Below are positions 1-12,800 of a stretch of 64,000 bases of DNA, piece after piece. The DNA is from Molossus alvarezi (Eukaryota > Chordata > Mammalia > Chiroptera > Molossidae). Under the pieces are notes generated by a model. That model saw only the letters and a list, made by a program, of their open reading frames with translations, was not told the origin of the DNA and ran no database searches. The first letter of the stretch is position 1. The number at the start of each line of letters is the position of its first letter. Location: positions 165,902,290 through 165,966,289 of the forward strand of contig CM073885.1 of NCBI GenBank assembly GCA_037176705.1, in the 5' to 3' direction. Position numbers and translations under genes: made by a program.

Positions 1-1900
1 CCTTCTGCCAATTTTTGCTTTATATACTTTGATCTGTGTTATATCTTCCTGATGAATCAGTTCTTTAATTATGGAATTACTTTTTTTAAATTCATAATAA
101 TGCTTTTTTTTAATCACAAAGTTAATTTTAATTAATATTGTTACAGAAGATATCTTTTGCTTGGTGTTTCCCTAGAATCTCTTTTTCCAGCTAATTGCTT
201 TGAATCACTCTGTTTTAAGAATGGTTCTCGTAAGTGTATATGTGCATTTTCATATTTAATCTAATTTGAGATACTCTGGCTTGTAACTGGCAGACATGAG
301 TTTAGATTTGTTTTACATACTAATATATTTGGATTAGTTTCTGCCATCTTATTTTGAGCATATTTTGTTGGCCATTCCATTTTATTATCCCTTTTCTCCT
401 TTCTTGCACCCCATTGTTTCTATTGAGTATTTTTACTCCATTTTTCTCTTCTATGCATTTGGGAATTATACATTCTAGTACTGTTTTTCAAATGGTTAAC
501 CTTATGCTTTTAACATGTATTTCTGACTCGAAGTTAAAATTATTCAGCATCTCTGGTTCCTGAGCAAAATTAAGATTATTATTCTACTTTAACATTAATT
601 TTTTAATTTTTGAAAAAAGAAAAGTTAGACTCACAAGAAAGTTGAAAACAAACAAACAAACAAACAAACAAAAAAAACCAGCACGTGAAATTCCGCTCTA
701 TCATTCACTGCAAAGATAACATCTTATCTAACTACATACATGATCACAGCCAGGTAATTGACATGGATACAATACTACTAACTAAAGTGCAGATCTTGCT
801 CAGATTCCATTATTTAACTTTTCACAGTCAATCAGTTATCTTTACCATTTGCACAGGCAATTAGATCTGGATTTACTAAGATGCTTATTGATTTCTTTGC
901 TCAATGTAGACTTTTAGCCCACTCAGTGCTGGTGATTTAAAATTCCTTCTTGCCAAAGTAAATCTTTCAGAAGTTCACCCAGTGGTGCTCTGAGAGAGGA
1001 AAACACTCTGTCTTTGATAATGTCTTGAATTTATCCTCATCCTGCATAATAATGTAAACAGGTCATTTTAGAATTCTAGATTGACAGCTGTTTTCTGACA
1101 GCACTTTATATATTATTTTACTTTCTCCTGGCTTTTGTTTTTGCCATTGGAATTCCTGTTTTTTGAGTAACCCTTCCATTTCAAAAAATGAGTCTTCTAT
1201 GTTTTCTCTCTGGTTGATTTTAAGATCTCATCCTTGTCATTCTGCAGGTTTGGTACGATGTGTTGAGATTTGGATTGATTTTATTGGTTCTGTTTGATAC
1301 TCAGTATGCCTCTTCATTCTGAGGACTGTGACTATCTTTCGATTCTTAATTATCAGTCATTAATTTTATTTGGTGCTTCTGAAATCAATATGTTTTCTAA
1401 CCTCTTTTAATATTTTCATTCCTCTGCTACATTTATCCAATTTGCTAATCTTTCTGAAACCCTATTTTCTACATTTAATCTGGATGTTAAGTTTTTCTTT
1501 CTTTTTTTGCGGGCTGTTTCATTCTGTTGTTTATGTAGAGACTGGCCATGGTCAACTGTAATTCTCAAGTTGCATTGTACAATATAAGGAAGAAGTTTCA
1601 ACATGTCCCACATGAAACATATGATTTTGTTCATCTCTTTCTTTTTCTTAATAATTGATTTGAAAACCATCTGAAAAGACAAGGCACTTTTGTTCAATTT
1701 GAATTGCTGAAATTTGGTTTGTCTTCAATTTTGAAGTTTCACTTTACAACTTTCTCGTTCTCAAATTCTGTTTTTTTGTGTGTGTTCAATTCCTCTTGTT
1801 CTTTGTTCAGAGCATTTTGATATTTCAACATTGATTCTATTTCTTCGTTTGTCACTTAAATCATCTCAGACATACTCAGTTTTATCTTTTCCAGATATTT
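1..1900 (-). mobile_element. Ancient antisense LINE-1/half-L1 sequence in the MRC1 intron
   Basis: T-rich + strand sequence resembles the reverse complement of an old L1-type element. About 1,080-1,480 has the order of the antisense ORF1 region (gacagctgttttctgacagc, then a ctggctttt block, then tctgcaggtttggtacgatg). The sequence before 1,080 resembles the noncoding 3' portion. It is too diverged to assign a subfamily. Confidence 0.5.
647..672. repeat. (AAAC)n simple repeat
   Basis: About six AAAC units. Confidence 0.85.
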
Positions 1901-1985
1901 TATTATGTTAAATGATGAATTCTCCCTGAAAAAAAAACATTTTCTCACGTGACTTTTGGTTGTGAATTAGTCCCAATCACGCCTC

Positions 1986-2422
1986 TAACCTCACCCTCAC
2001 CCTCACCTCACCCTCACCTCACCCTCACCTCACCTCACCCTCACCTCACCCTCACCCTCACCTCACCCTCACCTCACCCTCACCTCACCCTCACCTCACC
2101 CTCACCTCACCCTCACCTCACACTCACTTCACCCTCACCTCACCCTCACCTCACCCCCACCTCACCCTCACCTCACACTCACCTCACCCTCACCTCACAC
2201 TCACCTCACCCTCACCTCACCCTCACCTCACCCTCACCTCACCCTCACCTCACCCCCACCTCACCCTCACCTCACCCTCACCTCACCCCCACCTCACCCT
2301 CACCTCACCCTCACCTCACCCCCACCTCACCCCCACCTCACCCTCACCTCACCCTCACCCTCACCCTCACCCTCACCTCACCCTCACCTCACCCTAACCC
2401 TCACCCGCACCCTCACCCTCAC
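1986..2422. repeat. C-rich minisatellite (CCTCACCCTCA-type units)
   Basis: About 440 bases of CACCCTCACCT-type units of 11 and 6 bases, with scattered variants (CACACTCAC, ACCCCCACC). The + strand is nearly free of G, so the minus strand is G-rich. Four CCC runs with 3-base spacers at 2352-2372 make a canonical G-quadruplex motif on the minus strand. It lies in an MRC1 intron about 1.3 kb before the first exon in view. Confidence 0.95.
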
Positions 2423-2742
2423 ATGTCACAGTCTCACGTCACCTGGGTGTAGAAATATTTCTGTTGTGTAGCTTTGCATTTTTTCTTTGAGTGCCAGCAG
2501 ATACTCTTTTTGTAGACCAAGTTTTACCTTTTTGGGGGGGAGGGGCTCTGAATGCTCATATAGCGTGAATAGTGTAAAGTTGGGACCTGCACCCGCCTGT
2601 GGTACAGACTTGGTATTCCTTTCCAATCAGAAGAATTTTTCTTCCTGCACCCAGAACTTCAGGCACATGACAAGACTCTCTGTTATTTCCTGGTTCTGTG
2701 GGCAGAGTTTTATGCTCCCCTTTGACAGAGGGGCTACCTTTT
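2423..2742. other. Intronic sequence, nothing recognised
   Basis: Unique-looking intron between the minisatellite and a Ves SINE. Short ORFs on both strands have no recognisable content. Confidence 0.5.
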
Positions 2743-2955
2743 AAAAAAATATATATATATTTTTATTGATGTTTAGAGAGAGAAGAAGGGGGGGAGAGAG
2801 AGAGAAGCAGAAACATTGATGAGCGAGCACATCGACCGGCCGCCTCCTGTGTGCCCCACTGGGGATCGGGCCCACAACCTGGGCACAGGCCCTGACCGGG
2901 CGACCTTTTGGTGCATGGGTTGACACTCAACCACGGAGTCACACTGGCCGGGCCA
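2743..2955 (-). mobile_element. Ves SINE, type with 'cccacaacctgggca' body
   Basis: Read on the minus strand, the tRNA-like head (ggcccggccagtgtgactcc) is at the right and the A-rich tail at the left. The body contains the typical ggcccacaacctgggcac and pyrimidine-rich stretches. The head is diverged. A degraded flanking duplication (gaggggctacc / gaggcctacc) is visible. Confidence 0.88.
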
Positions 2956-3700
2956 GAGGCCTACCTCTAATGGCTGTAGTCTTTGTGCAGGAATTTCAGT
3001 TCCGTCTCCTGACGGCCGGGCTGATGCCGATGTCCTACCTGTGTGGACAGGAAGCCCAGCCCGAGACGCCAGTGCCCTAATCTAGGCTCGGGGCGCTCTG
3101 GGCTGTCTCAGCTCGCGTGCTTCTCGTTTCAGCTTTCAGGTTTCCATTACTTTTTGGGACCTGGAGATCTCCCCTCCTGCGTCTCAAACTCTAGTATGGC
3201 TTTTGTGTTTGTTATGTTTTTATTTAGCATCTCCGTGTGTGACAAGTGCGGACGGGGAACCATGTTGCCAGAAGTTTGATAAATACTCTCCTCTGACCAG
3301 TGATACGGCTTTATGCTCACCACCTGCTATTGGCTCCACAGGCGACCAGGGTTGCTATTCTGCAAAGTATTTTCTGTAGTTGCCTGTTCTGAAACCGAAA
3401 TCTTGGCCATTCTGTTCAGTTGCCTTGCTAAACATTTTGGCAAGTCATTTTGTGGGAGAATGCTTCAGAAGGACAGAGAATGACTGCCCCCCAACTTTGT
3501 ATCATAATTGGTCATATGAGGAAAAACTCACTCCTGTTTTTTTTATTCATAGAAATGATTTTCATTGCATTGCAAATTATTCAGATTTGTGTTCTTTTAG
3601 TTCTCTTGTTTATCAATCTATGTTTCAAGATAGAGGGATTATTAAAAATAATATTTAATAAATATGTGTGATAACATAATCTGCTTGATAACATTAATAG
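2956..3700. other. Intronic sequence before the first exon in view
   Basis: No exon of the CTLD2 end was found here after looking for the expected YICK-type domain ending. No repeat is recognised. Confidence 0.5.
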
Positions 3701-3816
3701 GGCTGGAAAAGACATGGCTTCTACTGCTATCTGATTGGACACACACTTTCAACCTTTGCAGAAGCAAACCAAACCTGTGTGAATGAGAAGTCTTACCTAA
3801 CAACGGTTGAAAACAG
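3701..3816 (+). CDS. MRC1: MRC1 exon ~10: start of CTLD3
   Basis: The frame opens with Gly-Trp-Lys and runs through FYCYLIGH and NQTC to LTTVEN, closing on a split Arg codon (AG before gtat). It supplies the first beta strands and first helix of CTLD3, two conserved cysteines and an N-Q-T glycosylation sequon. The length is 116 nt and the exit phase is 2. The acceptor (...aacattaatag) has almost no pyrimidine tract, which is unusual in this gene. The preceding exon, carrying the CTLD2 end and the Cys-Arg-Lys before this Gly, is not in the window. Confidence 0.92.
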
Positions 3817-6800
3817 GTATGGAATAATTTTAATCTTATTTTAAAATGTCAAATAATGAAAAGTTTTCAGGAAAGTCCAGCTATCAATGTGCTCTAAATT
3901 TCTGAGTGAATTACATGTGATCATGAGGTATGGTTTGTAAAAGCAGAAGATGAAAAATCATATTCTTATTTGATTTCTTCACTGCAAAGATTTTACAATA
4001 TTTTGCTACTTTTAGTTCTATAAAGCAATATTCAGAACTGTTTATTAATACTCAGTAAATGTAATTTATGGAGCTAACTTTTTCTGATATGTCAATTTTT
4101 TGAAGCAGAAAAAATAAGTAAAAATGTTCAGCTGAAAAATCCCACTTTCTATCTTTACTATATTTTCCACCAAAAAAGAGGGCAGAGGTTTCCTGAATAT
4201 TTTATTCATTTTCCCCAGTCTTTCATTCTTTTCTTTTCCTTCCTGGGTTTAGTAAACTGATAGATCAAAAAAATCATATGACATATAAAATTTTATATAA
4301 CTTCTGACTTCTAGAGTCCCAGCCATTTTTTAGATTTTAGTGTTTATTCAATTTCCCCTACTGTTTGCAAAGCACTGGAATAGCCCAGGAGAAACTTAAA
4401 AGAAAACTTAAAATGTCCATGTAATTTACAGTAAAAGGGAAAATACTATTGAGTTTTAGTTCATTAAGTTATAATTGTTGGCCTTTCAAGGCAGATTTAA
4501 TAAAATATAGATGCTATTGATGTTGAAAATCCTTTGATCAAAATGAAAGATGTGATAGAATTTGTACAGTCTTTAAAGAGAACCTGTATTTTAACCTACA
4601 TCCTTTCATGTACAATTAAATATCTAATACAGTGTCACGCTGACACAATGCTAACATCTGGAAATCAGAACATAGATACTTTTTACCTTATGACAAAGAG
4701 ATGAGCCGCCCATCTCTAAGTAAGGTGGGGACAAGTTCCGATCTGCACTGTCATTAATCCTTCGGTCTATTGGAGCGGAGATTTTCCCACATTTCATATT
4801 TGATGTATGTTTTCCTTTCTGTTTTCAATGATATTTCTATTCAGAGGGTCACTAACTCCATGGTTAAACTTATTTTTTAGACATTTAAGAAAAATTGACT
4901 TTGGAACTATATGTATATTTGGCTTGTTCGGTTTAGGGAATGGAATTACGCAGTGTAGGGTCAAACCCATGTTCTGTTACTGTAGCTTCCTCTGCATTTC
5001 CCTCTCTGCTCTGTCTGGAGTCACCCACGCCTCTCCGTTCCTGGAGACTTTGGACATCACTTCTCCTTGGCTCCAAAGAGAGATTTTTTTCTATCTTGCT
5101 GCCTCATTGTCTAGTGTTTGTCAATCAAGACAAACTGATTCCTTCACTAACCACATTGTATTCTGCCAGATACACAGATGAGATCCAAAGGGAGAGAAAA
5201 TGTTGGGATTTGTGATTCTGCTCCCAGTTCTTTCTAGAGATTGAATCTCTGCTTCTCTGCATTTCTTGATAATTTTCTGTTTCTGAGCATAGATATGAGA
5301 ATGCAGTTGAGGGGGAAATCCACATAGACTTTCCCACTAGTGTCATCCTTGATCCTTGATAATATTAGGAGCCCTCAACCAAAAATTGTGCAGAGCATTT
5401 GAAGTATTTGAAAAGTGGACTGATTTTTAAACAGTGTATTTTAAAATGCTATGGGTTTCTTTGCATTTTCGGAATTCTCTTACATTTTGAGAAGGGCAGA
5501 GGGGCTGATGCGGAATAGAGAGCAGTGATTTGAGTATATTTAAATGATTTTATTCACTCGGCTGTATGATATTTTTCATTCATAAAAGCATATTTTCTTA
5601 GTGAACATTTGCACAATGTAAATGACGCATAAATATAACAAAATATGTTTGGGTTACCAACTAAATCATAGCTCAAATGTAGAAATGAGAGACATTGAAA
5701 ATTAGAAAAATTTACATCAATATTTCTAAAATTGGGTTTAATTATTAAAAATTTATTATTATTATTATTGCTTTTTAGATATGAGCAAGCCTTTCTAACT
5801 AGTTTCGTTGGACTGAGGCCTGAAAAATATTTCTGGACAGGACTTTCAGATGTACAGAACAAAGGGACCTTTCAGTGGACCATCGAGGAGGACGTTCTGT
5901 TCACTCACTGGAACTCAGACATGCCAGGTGTGTGTGAGCTGTGGGCTGGGGTTTGCATTCACTGCGCCGCCCATCGGGCAAAGCCTGTTATTTCCTGGTG
6001 TTCCTGCCCAAATGGACTATGTAAATTAATTGTGCTCTCAGTATTTTCTGTTCTGTTCTCTTTTCTTAAAAATTCAATTCGTTTGCAACGGTCTGGGAAA
6101 ACTGCTGGGTTATCGGCTACTGCTCTTTTGAAAAATATTTATGAAATCCTAAATGGTCACATATATTTCAGATGGCTAACTTTTATTTGAAAGCTTAAAC
6201 TCTGCTAAAGGGACATAAACCATTTCAGGGCCACTGTGACTAGAGATACCAGTGCGCTTGAGTTGGTGGAGCAAAAGGTAGGCTTACGTGGGACTCAGTT
6301 CTGTACCTGGTATGCGCTGTCCTGTTTAGTCCTTTATATGAGCTGGATTTTACTTTATCTTTATAAGAAACTTCCAAGGTAAATTTATGTATCTTCATTT
6401 TAAAGATGTGGAAACTGGGAATCAAAGTTTATGTGACTAGAAAGCTTCCGACCACATTTAGTCTAATCTGTGTAATTCCCAAATCTGTGCTGCTTGCACC
6501 GATACCACCTGCCTCCCTGTACATGCTGATTTGCTTGCCTCCTGAGTAGCTTCTGAAAGAGCCTCTGAAAGATTCTTTGCCTTCTTTATACATTTGTATC
6601 ATAGCCTATGACCCTGGTGTAACAACTCCCAGGAAATCCAACATCCTGTATAGCAAATGTTTCTAGAGCCTGGGCAAAGAGCTAAAGGAGGAACAATAAC
6701 TTAAGTGTATGAATTGACTAGTTAGCCTAAAATGTCCTAATCTTCAGGAGTTCTTTTCATTCTTATTCCCAGCTCTAAATAGGGTAAATAGATCAGTAAT

Positions 6801-9800
6801 TTGGATAGTGTAATTCTTTTTTAATTATTGAATGTTCTGAAAAATAGTAAGACTTGAGTTCATTTTTAAATAGCTGAGAATATATTAAGAACTGAGTGCA
6901 CACTTAAAAAAATATTGGTAGGAATGGTAGTTATTACTCTAGGACAAACTCCTTAATTTTGCTGGTGGTGTTCATTCAGCCGTGGGAGTTGGAAACACTG
7001 ATCCTGGAGTGTTCTTAGAGGACAAAAGCGGATGAAGCTGAAGCCGTAGGGAATCAGGGATCTTCATGAAAATATTTTGGAAAAGACGGACCTCCCTAGA
7101 ACTTTGAGAGTTACTCTAAAATACTTAATGTCCTTTAAATGAATAATAATTAAAGATGACCTCATCTCAGCAGAAAGAATCCTAATGTTTTCAAAGCTCT
7201 GTCATAATTACTACTGGGATATTATCATAACTGCAAAACAGAATTACAATCTATTAAGCTTGACATAGTCCTCCTTTTATTTTATGTATTTTTTTTATCC
7301 ATGAAAAAATGCATTACCACTCTGTAAGGTAGGCAGTGATCATTGCATTTTAAGATGGGCAACAAGTTCAGAGTGATTGAGTAGCTAACCCTAACTGAAA
7401 TCTTTCACTCCAATGATCTCATTTTGAAGTCTGTAACAAACTTCTGTTCTGGGACACGAACCCTCGGGGGGGAAAAGGGATCTTAAATATTTATTTTTAA
7501 AAAGAAAGAAATGTTAAACCACTGTTTTTGCCATTATAGTAAATTGTATTATGCTAAAATGGTTGTATTGTTAAATGTCTTGGGGGGGGGGCCCTACCGG
7601 ATGTTAGAAATGCAAAGTGTTATCAAAACCCTGACCTTTGAGATCATAATTCATTTGGAGACACAGGCCACACAAATAAAGGAAAATAACGATTAAAAAA
7701 AGCACAGAGAAATTGCCAGATGCCACAGGCTCTCTCCTCTTCATTCCCTCATCACACAGTCCGCACTCAGGTTTGGCCTGTCTCTTGCAAGCATGGTTGG
7801 CCTTCAGCAGACCTGTTAAGTGAACTCTCTGTCTTTAACCCAGGGAGAAAACCAGGGTGTGTTGCCATGAGAACTGGCATCGCAGGAGGCTTGTGGGATG
7901 TTCTGAGATGTGAAGAAAAGGCAAAATTTGTGTGCAAACACTGGGCAGAAGGAGTCACTCGCCCACCGGAGCCCACAACAACACCTGAACCCAGATGTCC
8001 AGAGGACTGGGGCACCACCAGTAAAACAAGCTTGTGTTTCAAGGTAAGTCGCAATTGCAAAGCTACTAAAGAATTTGAAATATCCTTCAGCCTAAAGAAT
8101 CAGCTAAGAAATTCAAACCAAACCAAACGGAATGCCACCATGCTCTCAGGACCTCTGTGATTCAATCCAGAGGACTGATAACAGTGAAACAGAATCCACA
8201 GTGACACTCACGTGTGCTCCCATAGTTGTGAACATAGGTCTCTGTAAAGAAAACAGACAAGGCAGTTTTGACACCACCAACGAAGGGTCGAAAGGCTGCC
8301 TGCCAGGTTATTCTTTGTTCCAGTCTGACAGGCTAACTATCTGTGGCACGATCTTAGAGAAGTTGTTCTCCTTAAATTTTTTGTTATTCATGCATACTTT
8401 CCCTGTATCAAAAGTTTCTTTGCATCTTTTCCTGTCTCAACGCTACATTTCATACTTAACCAAATTAATCCTGTCTTCTACAATGAGCTGTATGCTTAAT
8501 CCATATGCCTAAAGCTTCTAAGATTTTAATCTAATTTCTCCTGTACGATTACATAATTTTAGTTTTAAGGTTTTCTCAACAAAATCACCCCCCAAATTTT
8601 GTTACCTCAATAGTCACCCATACATTGATTTTTTTTTTTGATATTTTCTTTAACTTCTTTTTTTTTAATTTATTTATTTATTTTTTTTATTTTTATTTTT
8701 TGTTACAGATATTTTACCTTTTTACCCCATTGGCACCCCCACCCTACCCCCCCTCCACCCTTTCCCCGGCTTAGTTGTCCATGTCCATTGGTCATGCATA
8801 CATGCATATAAGTTCTGTGGTTTATCTCTTCCCACCCCCCCACCCCCCATCCCCTCTTCTGAGGGATGTCAGTCTGTGCCCTACTTCCATGTGTCTGGGT
8901 CTACTATATTCCTCAGACTGTTATGTTCATTATATTCCGCCATACATTGATTTTTAACCAAGAGAATTATACTGTGTGGGGCCATTGCAATGTCTTGCTT
9001 TTCTATAAAGGACATCCCATCAAAAGTAATTAATTATTTCCCTTGAGTTGATAAGCGATGAAGTGTGAAATAACTCCTGAAACCATCTCATTTTAGCTGT
9101 TTACAAAAGGAATCCATGAGAAGAAGACATGGTTTGATGCTCAAGATTTCTGTAAAGCTTTGGGTGGAGATCTAGCGAGTATCAATAACAAAGAGGAACA
9201 GCAGACAATTTGGCGATTAATAACGTAAGTATCTTTTCTACATAATACTCTTTTCGTTTGTTTACTTGGTGCTAATGATGTTGAGAAAGTGTTTATGATT
9301 CCAAAATGGTTGGCTTATGTTGCTTCTTTGAATTGATATATCAAATTCCAAATACATGGGTGCTTTTTAATCTAGTTTTATTTCTAAATGCCTTAATTTT
9401 ATATAAATCCTGCGATGAGTGGCTCTAGAAACGTACGACACTAAATACATATTGTCAAATGAATAACCAGATAACGATCTTTCAGGGCTTTGTATTTACT
9501 TATTCTCAAACAGTGGCTTGATTTTAGGATATTTATGGGGTCTACCAAAATGCACACCTATCGAATAATGCTTATACTTAATCATTGAATCTCTTTATCT
9601 GTGTACTAACTAGTTTTTATTTTGGAGGTAACCTTCAAATTTGATTAGTCTTCATAGGTAACCAAACTTGTTTCACGCATAAGCCTTCTTCATGTCTTGT
9701 ATATTGTAGGACTAGTGGAAAGTACCACGAACTGTTTTGGTTGGGCTTGACACATGGAAACCCTTCAGAGGGCTTTACTTGGAGTGATGGTTCTCCTGTG

Positions 9801-12800
9801 AGTGATTCGATTTAATATATCATTTTCTTACTTTATTGTGTAGTATATATTTTTATGATAGCTAGAGACATTTTGCTATGAAGAATAAATACTATTTTAG
9901 GCTTATTTATTGTGTCCCTGCCCCAGTATAGTTCTCCTATTCACCCAAGGTGAAATCATGTAGACCAGATGAAAGAAAACATAGGACACTCATTCTTGTA
10001 GTTTACATAAAATAAGGAACTTGGGAATTATGGTATATTTTATGGATCCATTGATATTTGCATTTTATATATTATATCTCTAAAAAATAGATCATAATGC
10101 TTAGTCTAGAACCCTGTGGACCATGATTCCACATTGAAAACTCCACAGGGGACCTAAAGCCAGCCCCCCAATTACTTCCACTGTTCATTTTGGTAGACAT
10201 CGGTAGCTTTGTTAGCAGTATGTCACAGGTCTGCTTCTTCTGTAAAAAGAATGAATACATGTCTTTATGCTACCCATCTGGTAAAGAGAAAGTTCCCAAC
10301 ATCACACTGAAATGTCATCCCTTAAGAACGGGTTATAAATGTAGGAGCTTGCTTTGCTAAGTTTTTCCTATGTATAAATCCCACTTTTGTGGCCCTAGAG
10401 TCATTCTACTTAATGAGAGTAAAGAAAATTTTAAAAGAATCAATAGCAGACTCTATTCAACTTCAAAAGTTTCCATGTAATGGAAGCTCTTTCCCATCCA
10501 CGTTTCTAAATCTTGCTTCAGAAGCAAAGGTTCTGAAAAAAGGAAATGGATTTAAAAATGTAAATATATCTTTCTTTCCTGTTTGGGTAAATGAGTGGCA
10601 TTGGCCTGATATAAATGGTTGCTATGTAATGTTTCTGACATAGGTTTCCTATGAAAATTGGGCTTTTGGAGAACCTAATAATTATGGAAATACTGAATAC
10701 TGTGGAGAGTTGAAAGGCGACTCTTCTATGTCCTGGAATGATATTAACTGTGAACATCTTAAGAACTGGATTTGCCAGATACATAAAGGTATGATAACCC
10801 GTTCTTTCCTTTATCTTAGCTCAAAGGGCTAACCTCCTGACATCTCAATATCTTCCCTTTATTAGCGGAACCAAACAAACAAAATAAAAAAGAAAGGAAC
10901 TGGCTGGAGCCATCATTTCACAGGATGAGAATGAGGTTGCTGAACACAGATAAATGTTCCAAAGGAACAGAAGATCAAAAGGCCACCCGGGGATCCTAGA
11001 CTAGAGTCACGTCCTTGGGAGCAGTTCCCATGAGCTGTGCTTTCTGGCTTAGTTTCGACAGTGGTAGGAGCGGGTGTTTTACTCCGTGACCAGAGCAGTT
11101 ACTATACCATTTCTTTTTTTTGAATGGTCACCCTTTGACCTACATTAGGTGAAAAATTTCCTAAGTCCAAATGTTCTAAGTATTGATTTCTCAAGGAGAT
11201 GTTCAACACAAAGAACAGACACCATTTGGAGGACCCACCCTGTTATCAATGGTCAAAAAATAGCAGGGCGTGCTATCAGTCATGACCTTGACTCAAGAAG
11301 TCCCACAGATCCAAGTCAGGCATGGAGGTCAGAGGAACCAGACTCTTATGTTTAAATAAAAAACCAAATAGACTCACCCTTGAACCAAAATACACATCAA
11401 CTTGTTTTTGTAAACAGATAAAGGGAACCATGTTGCCTTCTGCTGGGAAACCTTGGACACTGTCTCAGACCTACTGCTAGAGACACAGTGTTGCTGTCTG
11501 ACTGCTTATTTTTCTTACTCCTTCTGCTTAGAGAAGTGTTTTCAAAGTGGAGGAATCAATAGTGGCCAGATTTTCTTGAAAGTTCTAGCTACAAATGGTT
11601 TTATTATGTCTTTTTTTCTTATTTATCATGAATACTTCTAGTCTTATGCATGTCGAATATATTAAACCAAAAGCTAAGTAACCTGAGTCCTCTTATCAGA
11701 TTCCAACAGAGTCCAGATATATCCATGATGACTTGGAAAGAAAATTATTTAAATTTTAGTAAGACATACATTGAATAAAAATTACGATTCTTTGAAGAAA
11801 GTATACTTCATAAATAAATAGTTCACATTAAATAATTTCAAATAATGAAATTTTAAGTGATTTCACAGCTAATTATGTGTGAATGTAAAACTAACATCTA
11901 TTGAGCACCTTCGAAATACCAGTAACTCACATATCTTACCCACCTATTTACACATATTACTGACTCCCTTTTACAGCTGACAAAATTAAGAGTAAGCATT
12001 TGAAACCCAGATCTGGGATTTCTGATTCCTAAACTCATGTTCTTTCCTTTCTGTTCTGTGACATGCTTGCTGGGCCCAGAAGCTCCCTTTGGATTTCTGG
12101 TGGCTGTTATTGCACCTACTTTTTAAGCTCTTCACTCCTACTCCTGGTTTCCTCCGTTCTCCTCCTCCACCGCATGATAGGAGATTTGGAAAGTGGAAGC
12201 CAAGGGGGGTGGGGGTGGGGGAACAAAGAAGTGTTTAGCTAAATTGAAAACAGTGAAACTAGAAGAATCTATAATAGCCCCAGTGCAGCATATTGTATAT
12301 TAATTTTGTTTTGTTTTCCAGGACAAACACCAAAACCTGAGCCAACACCAGCTCCTGAAGACAGTAAGTGTTTTCTTTTCTGATCTCCATATTGATAGCC
12401 TTTCTTCCCCTCTCTCGTCTCACAATGGAAAAAGTACTTGCCCTAAGAACGCAGAGAGCAGGAGTTCCTACTATCTTTGAGAACCTCATGCAAGTTTGGA
12501 TCTTTCTCTGCAGACAGATGCTCAAGAGCGCAAACATCAGGCAGTTGTTAGTACAATGCGTGTGAATGAATCAAATCTGAGAGCACGTGCTCCTTCTTGA
12601 GCACATGTGTTCGCTTCTGAGGGCTGCTGTGACAAATTTCCATCACGTGGTGGCTTCAAGTCACAGCCATTCCTTCCCTGACAGTTCTGGAGGTTGGAAA
12701 TAGGAATTCAGTTTCACTGGGCTGAAATCAAGGTGTTGGCAGGACCGTCCTCCCGCCCGAGGCTCAGAGTGAGGATCTATTTCCGTGCCTTCACCAGCTC

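Noticed and set aside
1949..2452. 167-codon frame rich in Ser-Pro-His-Leu-Thr
   Set aside because: It is the translation of the C-rich minisatellite. Low-complexity repeats stay open in several frames and no start or splice context is seen.
7720..8160. Single 146-codon gene
   Set aside because: It is MRC1 exon 12 read beyond its acceptor and donor. The splice sites at 7844 and 8043 with matching phases are decisive.
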